Shown here piece by piece: positions 34,465 to 45,525 of a stretch of 64,000 nt of DNA (positions are counted from its first letter, which is position 1; each line of letters begins with the position of its first letter). A program made the position numbers and the translations under genes. The notes under the pieces are model-generated. The model was not told the DNA's origin. It was given only the letters and a program-made list of their open reading frames with translations, and ran no database searches. The stretch is from Isoperla grammatica (Eukaryota > Arthropoda > Insecta > Plecoptera > Perlodidae): assembly GCA_945910005.1 (NCBI GenBank), contig OX246744.1, positions 38,260,011 to 38,324,010 of the forward strand, given 5' to 3'.

Positions 34465-35387
34465 CAGTGCTGTTCACCTCGCAGTTACCCCTCCAGTCAC
34501 TGCGATGACTGGGCCGAGAAGATCTAGCTATCGCAGTCAAGGGGGGCGTGGCTAATAATTTTACCGCGAATTATGAATTTATAGACAATATTATATTGTT
34601 TAAATAGTAAGTGACATCACAGCACCATATAATCTCATCTTAGAAGTCCCATAAGCGTTAAATTATTAATGTAATGTTGTAAGGTTAATTAACAGATGGC
34701 TAATGTTGCTTTTATGAATGACAATTTCTGCTGTTGTCTGCTTTCGCTGTGACTGTGACTGCAGCCCGTACCAGCTGCTGGGTTAACTGCGTTGACTGGG
34801 CTACCCCCACCACCAGTCACAGCCACAGTGAACGCAGTCAAAGTTGGTACGCAGCCCAGATTGTTCATGACCAAAACTTAAACTTGGTGGGAACGATCAA
34901 ACTTTAAAATAAAAATAAACTTAAAAGTAAGAAAGAACCAATCAGCGCCAGCCGCAAGGCCTAGGCTAGCTAAATCGAAAATGGAGCCGAAACATGCTCA
35001 GAATTTATTTGACGAACCGTTATTAAATGAGTTTATGAAGACCTAGCGTCTACGTTTAAGTTAAAGTTTACTACTAAGTTTTTATCGTGAATGAGCCTTG
35101 AAGCGGCAATCTACGTGCTACGTGGACATCGCTCCCTCGCGGTAATTTCAAAACGGAGAATTAAAGTGCCTGGATTAATTCAATTCAAATTGATATCCCA
35201 TTCACTTTATGAGGTTCTTTCAGAACAATGTTTCCTACCTTCTTTGACAAATCAAAACGTTTGCATATTTAAAGTAAATAATTACTTACCTGCTTATGTC
35301 AGTACTTTACGGTATTAGTTTTTCTTAAGTAGCCCCCCCCCCCCCCCCCTGCAAATTGGTTAATAGAACAGTAGACCTTACCTTAGA

Positions 35388-35546
35388 GTCGATTTACAGC
35401 TACGCGTTGCGAGCGAAGAGAGGGCGCGAGCTCCAATCAGTGGCCGAGTTTGCGTGAAACTATTAACTTCTTTGCTTGAAACTCGGCCGCTGATTGGAGC
35501 TCGCACCCTCGCTTCGCTCGCAATGCGTAGCTGTAAACGTACCATA
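35388..35546. mobile_element. 159-bp palindromic MITE present only in duplication copy 2
   Basis: Arms of about 60 bp: TTTACAGCTACGCGTTGCGAG, AGCTCCAATCAG and GGCCGAGTTT at the left reappear as complements at the right. Copy 1 reads CCTTAGTTTAAC at the matching place, an approximate empty site. A similar GTTTACAGCTAAGCGTTGG end occurs at about 56855 beside the assembly gap. Confidence 0.85.
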
Positions 35547-36244
35547 AGTTTAACATTATTTAATATAACATAGTCTGTTAATTAGCAGATTGATGGATTC
35601 GATGAAAGTAAATCAAACACAATGGCTTACGTCCTTAGAGCTAATACGTCGTTTCACAAAGATAATTATGTATGTCGTTCCATTCCATTGTTGTTGTTAG
35701 TGTTTGAGAAATTCAAACAAAATTTTTAGTAGACTAGGAAAACGCTCTGTTTGACGCGTTGATAAGCGAGCGCGTCAATATCTACGAACTTTCTGGCGAA
35801 AAGATTTCAATGCTAATACAAACAACAATTAACAACAAATTATTCAAGAATGCGCATTGCAAAATTTTTTCTAATTTCCATAGCTATTATACTTCCCGAC
35901 ATTGTTGGATGCAGTGCAATGTGCGTTGCTTAGAATTTTCGCTGTCATGTTTTCGCCGCGGTCCGCCACCGTTACTAAAGGCCCATTCACGATCAACTTA
36001 TGCCTTTAACTTACAACTTACGCGGCTAACTTACAATGTTTGGCTTATGGATTTGTTAGCTGTTGTTCATGACAAAACTTAGGCGCATTTTACGTAGAAT
36101 ATTTCCGCAGAAATATTACAAAGTTTGCAAACTCCAAACTTAACACCTTAAACTTAAGAAAAGAACCAATCACAGACCTTAAAATCCGCGCGTCTTTCGT
36201 CGCGTCTTGTTTACATTTAGTTTGAAGGCCTACAAGATTTTGCT

Positions 36245-36705
36245 ATGGATCAGCAGCATTCGTTTGACGAGGCTTTATTAAATGAGTATGCGAGAAGGCC
36301 AGCTTTGTACAACAAACACATGGTTGAACATAAAGACCGCATTTACAAAGAGAATGCTTGGCTTGCTATTGGGTCAGCAATGAAAAGTTCTGGTGAGTAC
36401 CTGTTTTATTTCTCTATGGGTGAGTAGGCCTAGCCATAACCTCAAAATACTTTAATGATTCCAATTGCCAAATATGTTATTATCTAATGATCAAATTATT
36501 TGATGATATAGACCTAGGCCTACCTATATTATGCACAACTGATTTAATTACTAATAGCAGGTACCCTATTGATTTTGTAGCTTTGGCTTGTGAAACAAGA
36601 ATTCGCCAGTTAAGAGAGCGCTATAATAAAGAGAAACGGGACTATGGAAAATTGACCGTGAGCGGTGCAGGCAAGGTGGACGACCCAAAGTGGCCACTGT
36701 TTTAA
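36245..36705 (+). pseudogene. Harbinger accessory protein: MADF domain (exons 36245-36392 and 36581-36705+)
   Basis: Exon 1 starts with ATG at 36245 and ends at a GTGAGT donor after 36392. It encodes MDQQHSFDEALLNEYARRPA, then LYNKHMVEHKDRIYKENAWL and AIGSAMKSSG, the first helices of a MADF (Myb/SANT-like) domain with the usual P-x-LY and AW signatures. Exon 2 (acceptor TTTTGTAG, 36581) continues in phase with LACETRIRQLRERY, KEKRD and PKWPLF. A TAA follows at 36703, but the same frame continues with FLDEHVKPRKTVGNF, clearly the end of MADF, so a premature stop or small double frameshift has disabled this copy. Relics of exon 1 lie at 6698 and 34981. Confidence 0.78.
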
Positions 36706-37097
36706 GTGTGCTCATTTCTTGATGAGCACGTCAAACCCAGAAAAACTGTTGGCAATTTTAGCCAGATAGGCCTAGCGGATGAAGTTCAGAACCCCCCGAC
36801 TACATAGTAAGTAAAAACAAACTTCTTACAGTTCGCCCTACTATTTAAATCTAGGCCTAGGCCTACAATTCTAGATGTTGAGTGGTGATAGCTTAGATGA
36901 GAATGTAGGACCATTATTACAATACAAGCAGGCTAAATGTAATATTTCATTCTAGGCCAGGGCCTATTACAGCTAGTGAAATCATTTATTTACTCTACTT
37001 GTGACAGTACAAGCCACTAGACCACGACTAGGCTAGGGCACAGTTCCCTCCAAATGTATGGGTGAATCCATAGATACAGTTTTGTCTTAAATTTTAG

Positions 37098-37515
37098 TTG
37101 GGTGGAGATTGACAACCAGATGGTCGAGTTACCAATAATAGTCGAAGATGATTCGTCGTGCTCTCTGCCAGCTTTCAGTACACCTTCGCCATCTGTAACT
37201 TTATCGTCTACGTCACCTCAACAGCTAGACGTATCACAAACACAATCAACATCAAAAAATTGTGGACGTGGTTCACGAAACAGCCGTCGGTCTGACGATG
37301 GAGTTACCTCGGAAATGAAACGCCTTACTGAAATCGCGGAAAAAGTTGCCAGCCGTGGGCCAGTGCCACCGCCAGATGAAGATGATGCATTTGCGAAGCT
37401 AGTTTCGCTACAAATGTCACCATTACCCCAGGATATCAAGGAAGATCTCCAGTATGAAATTTTGGGTCTTATTAATAAGGCAAAAAGAAATGAAAGGCAA
37501 CGTAAAGGAGTGTAA
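37098..37515 (+). CDS. Harbinger accessory protein: C-terminal exon with BESS-like motif
   Basis: After an ATTTTAG acceptor the frame runs WVEIDNQMVELPIIVEDDSS, a Ser/Thr/Pro-rich linker, MKRLTEIAEKVASRGP and DAFAKLVSLQMSPLPQDIKE to a stop at 37513-37515. The last 45 residues, with D-x-F-x-x-x-V-x-x-x-L and a final basic stretch, fit a BESS motif, the usual partner of MADF in protein-protein contact. It belongs to the MADF exons upstream; the ORF has no ATG of its own at the start, consistent with an internal exon. Confidence 0.75.
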
Positions 37516-37691
37516 TAATGTATTTAGTTTAGCAGTAGGCCCCCTACACTTGAAATTGCAAGAATATAATAACATGTATCTGATGTAGGTAGGCCTACCT
37601 AATTTAAATATAATATTATAATGATTAGTATTAGGATTATGATCTAAAAGACTGCAATTAAAAAATTTACTACATTAATCATTGCATTCTT

Positions 37692-39255
37692 TCATGCATT
37701 GTTCAACCCTCTGTTTACGTATTGCATTTGCCATGGAACTGCACCTATGGGTGAATCTAGGTACCCAGCAAGTTTGTCTCTCAAAGCAGTGGAGCTTAGG
37801 GCTGCATTTCGTGAACCCAACCGCCGCCGTTGCAACGTATTGAGAGACTGTAGAGTGCAATTGCTACTTGGACGTTCTTCTCTCCAATTGCCCAGTGATA
37901 CCTGACCACAGTCTTCTCGATCTGAGAATGCTGTAGGGCAGTAATTTTTATTGTTTGATTTTTCATCTAATATTTTTAGAAAGTTATGGAGACAAACAGT
38001 TGCCTTGATGATTCCATCAACGTTTTCAGGCTTGGCAATGATCACACGATGAAACACTCTCCACCGTGCTACAAGAATACCGAAAGCATTCTCTATCGTG
38101 CGTCTGGCCCTAGACAGTCTATAGTTATAAACACGTTTGACACGTGAAAGATTCTTTCCTGGGTAAGGACGCATCATGTTGGCTTCTAAAGCAAATGCTT
38201 CATCACCGACCATGTAGTGTGGAAATGGGTCATCTTGAGATAATGGTAATTGTGTCGGCGGAGGTAATGGAAGACTTCCATTGTTCAATCGTTGGCCAAA
38301 TTCAGACAGTCTGAAAATGCCTCCGTCGCTTTGTGACGCTTACATAACTACTTGTACTGAATGTAATAAAAAAAAAAAAAAAATAAAAAAAAAAAAAAAA
38401 AAAAAAAATAAACCATAGGCCCCAATGTCCACGTGTGTAAAAGTGTAATTTGAATCGCATACTGCGAGAAGCACTATGCTGAACTGGTTCTTATAATTGA
38501 AGTATTGAGAACCTGAGTTGGGGGGGGCCTGGATAACTACGTGCTTACCATCCACTGCCCCTACACAATTAGGAAGGTTCCAGCGATCTAAAAACCCTCT
38601 AGCAACATCTAAATAGTTTTCTTGGGTAGGTTCCCGTAAGTATATTGGAGCTAGGTTGTCCCAAATGGCAAGCGCTGTTTCATGTATAATGACACAGCAT
38701 GTTGACTTGCCTATTCTGAAACTCCATGCGATACTTTGGAGAGAATCGCCAGTGGCAAGAAACCTAAATTGAAGAAACTAATCATTATTAGATAAGTTTT
38801 ATTTGTACATTGTGTACTTTCATTGCTTAGCCTAGGCCTAGGCTAAGCAATGAAAATTAAAAAAGCCTAGGCCTGTATTTTCATTGCTTAGCCTAGGCCC
38901 TAGCCTAGGCCCAAGGGTCTAGAATATATTATTACCTCAATGTGACAGCAAGTCGAAAATCAGCCGACAATGACTCACAATTGCTGTTTTTTTAAAGCGA
39001 TGGTCCAACTAAAGACAGTAGGTGATCATATCTTGAAGGAGTCATCCTTGTATACAAAAAGAACTGCTTCTGGTCACCCAACCTCATTTCCTGCAATAGA
39101 TTTCCATGGTCCCCTTGTTGCTGCCTCCTTTGGTTAATAGGCCTAACTGCCCATCTACGCCTAGGTCTTTGTCTTTGACGAATGTAACGAACGCCTATTG
39201 CTGCTCCCGTTAAGCAAAGCAATGCTATTATTCGCATATCCTCTTCATTGTCCAT
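37692..39255 (-). pseudogene. HARBI1-type DDE transposase (exons 39255-38936 and 38763-37692)
   Basis: ATG at 39255 starts MDNEEDMRIIALLCL, then basic RQRPRRR and LYTRMTPSRYDHLLSLVGPS. A TAA interrupts at about 38989, although the frame goes on with ADFRLAVTLR to a GTAATA donor. Exon 2 opens with FLATGDSLQSIAWSFRIGKS. The catalytic triad is visible: Asp in VGAVDGKHV, Asp in the SQSDGGIF part and Glu in RRTIENAFGILVARWRVF. Between VDIGAYG and SQSDGG lies an A/T homopolymer (38368-38411), which could be a short GT-AG intron (about 38419-38343) or an insertion. The DDE_Tnp_4 family cuts and pastes at TWA sites. The stop and homopolymer suggest this copy is inactive. Confidence 0.88.
38369..38411. 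repeat. Poly-A homopolymer inside the transposase gene
   Basis: About 43 bases, all A except two T. It lies between the second and first halves of the DDE domain. Length errors in sequencing are likely here. Confidence 0.9.
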
Positions 39256-40139
39256 ATTAAACTGACATAAGTGAGGTTAGGATTTTAGATCACGCAGCGT
39301 TGTTGACAATCAACCACAGCCACCTAAGCTTGAAAATGATACTCCTAAAATGCACTTGCAACAGCTGATGAGCGGAACTTCGGAGGGAAGCCAAACAACG
39401 CCTGTGAAAAGGGCTCCAATATTTGTTACAACCAACCCTGCTGAGGCAATCATGTCGGTAAAATAGTCGTAATTTGGTCGTAATACCAACATTGTGATGG
39501 CCTCCACGGGTAGTGGCGCGCAGAGCGGCAGAGCTCGGAACTTTTTTCGACCTATCGAATTTTCTCTATGCAATCGACTGTTCCTACGTTTCGCGAGATT
39601 TGAAAGAAGGGAAGTTGCTTAGGGCCGGTTTTTCAATCAGTTTTTTAATCAGTGGTTAGGGTAACCAAGGCTTTTACCAACATTGTCAATGTAAAATGTA
39701 GATGCAACCCAAACATATTAAAAATGTTTTTTTTTTAGTTCAAACTAATTTTGTAGGGTCGGGGGCGATGCACACAATCCTCATTGCACACAATCCTTAT
39801 TGCACACAAAACTGAATGGGTCGATAGACACAAAATTCCGTGACAGAGGTATACACCACACACAATCGTCGTTCAACACAATATTTTATACTCTACGGCC
39901 CATACTGTATGGGTCGATACACACAATTGTGTTGAAGGATCCTACACTATGGGTCGTTGCATATAAACTATTTAGCAGAGGGGGTCATTGGACACAAAAA
40001 TATTGTGTACAATGATCCATTCGGTATAGTACTTTCTGGATGGGTCGTTCAACACAAAATCCAACATTTTCAAAGTCCCTCATTCGACATAAAATATTTC
40101 GACTTACAATATTTTCCGTCGAAATACTCACACAGGGGC

Positions 40140-40905
40140 TCATTACGTATAATTTTGTGCCCAATGACCCATTCTGTAAGAGGAAATACAAGGACTTATA
40201 ACATTTTGTGTGCATCGACCCATACGGTAGGGACCATTAAACACAATATTTTGTGTCCATTAACCCTTCCTGTAGGATATCTCCACATAAAATGTTTCGA
40301 CTTAGAATATTTACAGTCGACACAGGGGTTCATTAGGTATAATTTTGTGTCCAATGACCCATGCTGTAAGAAGAAATACAAGGACTTAGAACATTTTTTG
40401 TGCATCGACCCATACGGTAGGGACCATTACACACAATATTTTGTGTCTATTAACCCCTGTTGTAGGATATCTCCACATAAAATGTTTCGACTAAGAGTAT
40501 TTACAGTCGACACAGGGGTTCATTAGGTATAATTTTGTGTCCAATGACCCATGCTGTAAGAGGAAATACAAGGACTTAGAACATTTTGTGTGCATCGACC
40601 CATACGGTAGGGACCATTACACACAGTATTTTGTGTCTATTAACCCCTGTTGTAGGATATCTAAACATAAAATGTTTCGACTAAGAGTATTTACAGTCGA
40701 CACAGGGGTTCATTAGGTATAATTTTGTGTCCAATGACCCATGCTGTAAGAGGAAATACAAGGACTTAGAACATTTTGTGTGCATCGACCCATACAGTAG
40801 GGACCATTACACACAATATTTTGTGTCTATTAACCCCTGTTGTAGGATATCTCCACATAAAATGTTTCGACTTAGAATATTTACAGTCGACACAGGGGTT
40901 CATTA
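40140..40905 (+). repeat. 190-bp satellite, block 1 (4 units)
   Basis: TTTTGTGTGCATCGACCCAT-type anchors at 40203 (variant), 40393, 40583 and 40773 give a 190-bp period. Each unit has four submodules of about 51, 45, 47 and 47 bp, each marked by GACCC(A)T or its decayed form and ACACAA/TTGTGT. The block ends where a fresh terminus, GGGTCGGGGGCGATG, begins at 40907. Confidence 0.95.
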
Positions 40906-40906
40906 G

Positions 40907-41275
40907 GGGTCGGGGGCGATGCACACAATCCTCATTGCACACAATCCTCAACCCACACAAACTTTTACTGGATCGGTCATTCAACACAAAATCGAGATCG
41001 GGGTGCATTGCACACAATAGTTATTGCACACAATCCACGCTCGACACAAATTTCATTTTCGGTCCAACGACCCATCCAGATAGGTCATACGATATAAAAC
41101 TTGTGTTGAAAGACCCTACCGGTTGGGTCATCCCACACAACGATTTGTGTTGAAAGACCCATCCGGATGGGTCATTACACACAACATTTTCGGTCGATAG
41201 ACCCATCCAGATGGACCATAGCACACAGAATATTAAAATAAGTGGACTTAAAAAACTTCAGTCGAAAAAGTCAAC
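40907..41275 (+). repeat. Link segment with perfect GACCCATCCGGATGGGTC palindromes (copy 1)
   Basis: It starts with the element terminus GGGTCGGGGGCGATGC and contains five or six 44-bp modules, GACCCATCC-x-GATGGGTC alternating with ACACAA-n-TTGTGT, with perfect dyads such as 41156-41173. Nearly identical to 42752-43124. Confidence 0.93.
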
Positions 41276-42745
41276 ACAGGGGTTCATTAGATATAATTTT
41301 GTGCCCAATGACCCATTCTGTAAGAGGAAATACAAGGACTTAGAACATTTTGTGTGCATCGACCCATACGGTAGGGACCATTGCACACAATAATTTGTGT
41401 CTATTAACCCCTCTTGTAGGATACCTCCACATAAAATGTTTCGACTTAGAATATTTACAGTCGACACAGGGGTTCATAAGGTATAATTTTGTTTCCAATG
41501 ACATATGCTGTAAGAGGAAATACAAGGACTTATAACATTTTGTGTGCATCGACCCATACGGTAGGGACCATTGCACACAATATTTTGTGTCTATTAACCC
41601 CTCTTGTAGGATATCTCCACATAAAATGTTTCGACTTAGAATATTTACAGTTGACACAGGGGTTCATTAGGTATAATTTTGTGTCGAATAACCCATGCTG
41701 TAAGAAGAAATACAGGGACTTAGAACATTTTGTGTGCATCGACCCATACGGTAGGGACCATTACACACAATATTTTGTGTCTATTAACCCCTCTTGTAGG
41801 ATATCTCCACATAAATTGTTTCGATTTAGAATATTTACAGTCGACACAGGGGTTCATTAGGTATAATTTTGTGTCGAATGACCCATGCTGTAAGAAGAAA
41901 TACAGGGACTTAGAACATTTTGTGTGCATCGACCCATACGGTAGGGACCATTACACACAATATTTTGTGTCTATTAACCCCTCTTGTAGGATATCTCCAC
42001 ATAAAATGTTTCGAATTAGAATATTTACAGTCGACACAGGGGTTCATTAGGTATAATTTTGTGTCGAATGACCCATGCTGTAAGAAGAAATACAGGGACT
42101 TAGAACATTTTGTGTGCATCGACCCATATGGTAGGGACCATTACACACAATATTTTGTGTCTATTAACCCCTCTTGTAGGATATCTCCACATAAATTGTT
42201 TCGACTTAGAATATTTACAGTTGACACAGGGGTTCATTAGGTATAATTTTGTGTCCAATGACCCATTCTGTAAGAGGAAATACAAGGACTTAGAACATTT
42301 TGTGTGCATCGACCCATACGGTAGGGACCATTGCACACAATATTTTGTGTCTCTTAACCCCTCTTGTAGGATATCTCCACATAAAATGTTTCGACTTAGA
42401 ATATTTACAGTCGACACAGGGGTTCATTAGGTATAATTTTGTGTCCAATGACCCATGCTGTAAGAGGAAATACAAGGACTTAGAACATTTTGTGTGCATC
42501 GACCCATACGGTAGGGACCATTGCACACAATATTTTGTGTCTATTAACCCCTCTTGTAGGATATCTCCACATAAAATGTTTCGACTTAGAATATTTACAG
42601 TCGACACAGGGGTTCATTAGGTATAATTTTGTGTCCAATGACCCATGCTGTAAGAGGAAATACAAGGACTTAGAACATTTTGTGTGCATCGACCCATACG
42701 GTAGGGACCATTGCACACAATATTTTGTGTTGAACGACGATTGTG
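41276..42745 (+). repeat. 190-bp satellite, block 2 (8 units)
   Basis: Anchors at 41349, 41539, 41729, 41919, 42109, 42299, 42489 and 42679. Units differ by single substitutions. Because 190 is not a multiple of three, the overlapping roughly 105-residue frames on both strands are by-products of the repeat. Confidence 0.96.
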
Positions 42746-42751
42746 TGTGAT

Positions 42752-43124
42752 GTGGGTCGGGGGCGATGCACACAATCCTCATTGCACACAATCCTCAACC
42801 CACACAAACTTTTACTGGATGGGTCATTCAACACAAAATCGAGATCGGGGTGCATTGCACACAATAGTTATTGCACACAATCCACGCTCGACACAAATTT
42901 CATTTTCGGTCCAACGACCCATCCAGATAGGTCATACGATATAAAACTTGTGTTGAAAGACCCTACCGGTTGGGTCATCCCACACAACGATTTGTGTTGA
43001 AAGACCCATCCGGATGGGTCATTACACACAACATTTTCGGTCGATAGACCCATCCAGATGGACCGTAGCACACAGAATATTAAAATAAGTGGACTTAAAA
43101 AACTTCAGTCGAAAAAGTCAACAC
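42752..43124 (+). repeat. Link segment with perfect palindromes (copy 2)
   Basis: Second copy of 40907-41275, offset by about 1847 bp, preceded by GATTGTGTGTGATGT, the sequence that also marks the inner end of the array at 44588. Perfect 18-bp dyad at 43003-43020. Confidence 0.93.
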
Positions 43125-44592
43125 AGGGGTTCATTAGGTATAATTTTGTGCCCAATGACCCATTCTGTAAGAGGAAATACAAGGACTTAGAACATTTTGT
43201 GTGCATCGACCCATACGGTAGGGACCATTGCACACAATAATTTGTGTCTATTAACCCCTCTTGTAGGATATCTCCACATAAAATGTTTCGACTTAGAATA
43301 TTTACAGTCGACACAGGGGTTCATTAGGTATAATTTTGTGTCCAATGACCCATGCTGTAAGAAGAAATACAGGGACTTAGAACATTTTGTGTGCGTCGAC
43401 CCATACGGTAGGGACCATTACACACAATATTTTGTGTCTATTAACCCCTCTTGTAGGATATCTCCACATAAAATGTTTCGACTTAGAATATTTACAGTCG
43501 ACACAGGGGTTCATTAGGTATAATTTTGTGTCGAATGACCCATGCTGTAAGAAGAAATACAGGGACTTAGAACATTTTGTGTGCATCGACCCATACGGTA
43601 GGGACCATTGCACACAATATTTTGTGTCTATTAACCCCTCTTGTAGGATATCTCCACATAAAATGTTTCGACTTAGAATATTTACAGTCGACACAGGGGT
43701 TCATTAGGTATAATTTTGTGTCCAATGACCCATGCTGTAAGAGGAAATACAAGGACTTAGAACATTTTGTGTGCATCGACCCATACGGTAGGGACCATTA
43801 CACACAATATTTTGTGTCTATTAACCCCTCTTGTAGGATATCTCCACATAAAATGTTTCGACTTAGAATATTTACAGTCGACACAGAGGTTCATTAGGTA
43901 TAATTTTGTGTCGAATGACCCATGCTGTAAGAAGAAATACAGGGACTTAGAACATTTTGTGTGCATCGACCCATACGGTAGGGACCATTGCACACAATAT
44001 TTTGTGTCTATTAACCCCTCTTGTAGGATATCTCCACATAAAATGTTTCGACTTAGAATATTTACAGTCGACACAGGGGTTCATTAGGTATAATTTTGTG
44101 TCCAATGACCCATGCTGTAAGAGGAAATACAAGGACTTAGAACATTTTGTGTGCATCGACCCATACGGTAGGGACCATTACACACAATATTTTGTGTCTA
44201 TTAACCCCTCTTGTAGGATATCTCCACATAAAATGTTTCGACTTAGAATATTTACAGTCGACACAGGGGTTCATTAGGTATAATTTTGTGTCCAATGACC
44301 CATGCTGTAAGAGGAAATACAAGGACTTAGAACATTTTGTGTGCATCGACCCATACGGTAAGGACCATTACACACAATATTTTGTGTCTATTAACCCCTC
44401 TTGTAGGATATCTCCACATAAAATGTTTCGACTTAGAATATTTACAGTCGACACAGGGGTTCATTAGGTATAATTTTGTGTCCAATGACCCATGCTGTAA
44501 GAGGAAATACAAGGACTTAGAACATTTTGTGTGCATCGACCCATACGGTAGGGACCATTGCACACAATATTTTGTGTTGAACGACGATTGTG
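43125..44592 (+). repeat. 190-bp satellite, block 3 (8 units)
   Basis: Anchors at 43196, 43386, 43576, 43766, 43956, 44146, 44336 and 44526. Link plus eight units repeats as a 1847-bp super-unit together with block 2. Alternation of two unit subtypes (AAGAAATACAGGG versus GAGGAAATACAAGG) suggests even larger exchange units. Confidence 0.96.
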
Positions 44593-45525
44593 TGTGATGT
44601 ATACCTCTGTTATAAAACTTTGTGTCTGATGACCCATTCAGTTTTGTGTGGGTTGAGGATTGTGTGCAATGACGAGTTTTCATCTACGTCCCGATGTTAT
44701 TGGATGACACTATATCATTGTGCGGTTATTCTTGTAGTTTTACGGTCTGTGGTTAGAAAGCGCTGAAAACCGTTGAGACAATCTGTACTCAACACTTTGG
44801 AACTCTCATAGCCGCGCGGCATTTATGAACCATTTCGATTTTCGATGTTATAATACAGTTGGCACATGGAAAATCTGTGGTTATATTATAATGCACTGAC
44901 TTACTGACTGTTTTGTATTTCAAACACAAATCACAACATTAATTGTTTAGGGAGGTGAGATTATGTTTACTTTTGTGATACTCACTGGAACGTATTGCGA
45001 TGTGGTTTATGTACCATCTTTGCTCGATTTGTCTGCAAAAGAGTGCATCTACAGTGGTGGCAGGAATCCGCAACGCACACAAGTAGTTTTAGTTGTGGCT
45101 TGAACATTATGGTCAAACGCGTTTTCCTCCAATTGGCATCAAAAATTCTCGGCACTTGAAATCAAAGCAGCGTAAGCAAAGAAAACATCAGCATAGGTGC
45201 TGTAGGTGCTTATGGGCAGGGCGGATGCTTTGAAAGAATTGAATTGCCCAAAACCCTATGTCTCCATTATGTATTAATTTGTTTACTTAGTTAGGCCATT
45301 ATGTCCCTAAAAAGATAGACCCTTCATTGATTATTTTCTATCTCGTGCCTTGCAAATAATGTGCAAGGTTTAACGTGTATATCAATCAGGTCATACAATT
45401 CCATTTGAAGTTTAAGTTGTGGTAGAATTCCATGTTATAAACACCAAACATTTGTTTAATCGGTATGCCTACAGATTGTTTCTATCTCGAAGTTGGCTTA
45501 CTAGAAGTCAATTTTTTAGAGAAAT

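Larger units (their letters stand above)
32188..34857. mobile_element. Element C nested in D, host of A and B
   Basis: GGGCTGCGTACCAACTATGACTG-type end at 32188 pairs with CAAAGTTGGTACGCAGCCC ending at 34857. CAGTGACTG/CAGTCAC words follow on both sides and also internally (about 33600 and 34760). Target duplication not evident. Two related MITEs (A and B) lie inside. Confidence 0.7.
30558..35098 (+). mobile_element. Harbinger-derived element D, outer host of a deep nest (TSD TGA)
   Basis: AGGACCATTCACGAT at 30558 pairs with ATCGTGAATGAGCCT ending at 35098, flanked by TGA (30555-30557, 35099-35101). Near its right end a plus-strand relic at 34981 starts ATGGAGCCG and reads MEPKHAQNLFDEPLLNEFMK, a close relative of the MADF first exon at 36245. 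Thus D is a deletion derivative of the MADF/Harbinger family. Most of its length is other elements: 30615-31965, 32188-34857 and their contents. The empty site is visible in copy 1 near 17570. Confidence 0.75.
28780..35740 (+). repeat. Segmental duplication copy 2 (partner 13040-18200), interrupted by nested transposons
   Basis: It matches copy 1 in order and orientation up to about 30555, where CAATACAACTACTAC is followed by a hairpin and then by the 30558-35098 insertion; the match resumes with AGCGGCAATCTACG at 35102 (copy 1: 17570) and runs to about 35740. It lacks the SAP gene segment of copy 1 (join at about 30288). A further palindromic MITE (35388-35546) is present only here. Confidence 0.85.
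35979..39630. mobile_element. Formerly autonomous PIF/Harbinger transposon with two convergent genes
   Basis: The left end AGGCCCATTCACGATCAACT follows TAA (35976-35978) and matches the ends of element D. Downstream come a plus-strand MADF/BESS gene and a minus-strand DDE transposase that converge at about 37.6 kb. Harbinger elements typically carry exactly such a pair: a nuclease and a DNA-binding partner needed for its nuclear import and target recognition. A matching right end is not found before the foldback element begins at 39755, so the right boundary is uncertain and the end may have been lost. Both genes show disruptions. Confidence 0.8.

Noticed and set aside
40200..44600. Family of 105-106 residue proteins repeated on both strands
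   Set aside because: Frames restart every 190 bp by the satellite period; both strands are equally open and no codon constraint is visible.
40200..44600. CRISPR array
   Set aside because: Regular repeats, but spacers are not unique, the units are 190-bp tandem satellites and the sequence is eukaryotic.
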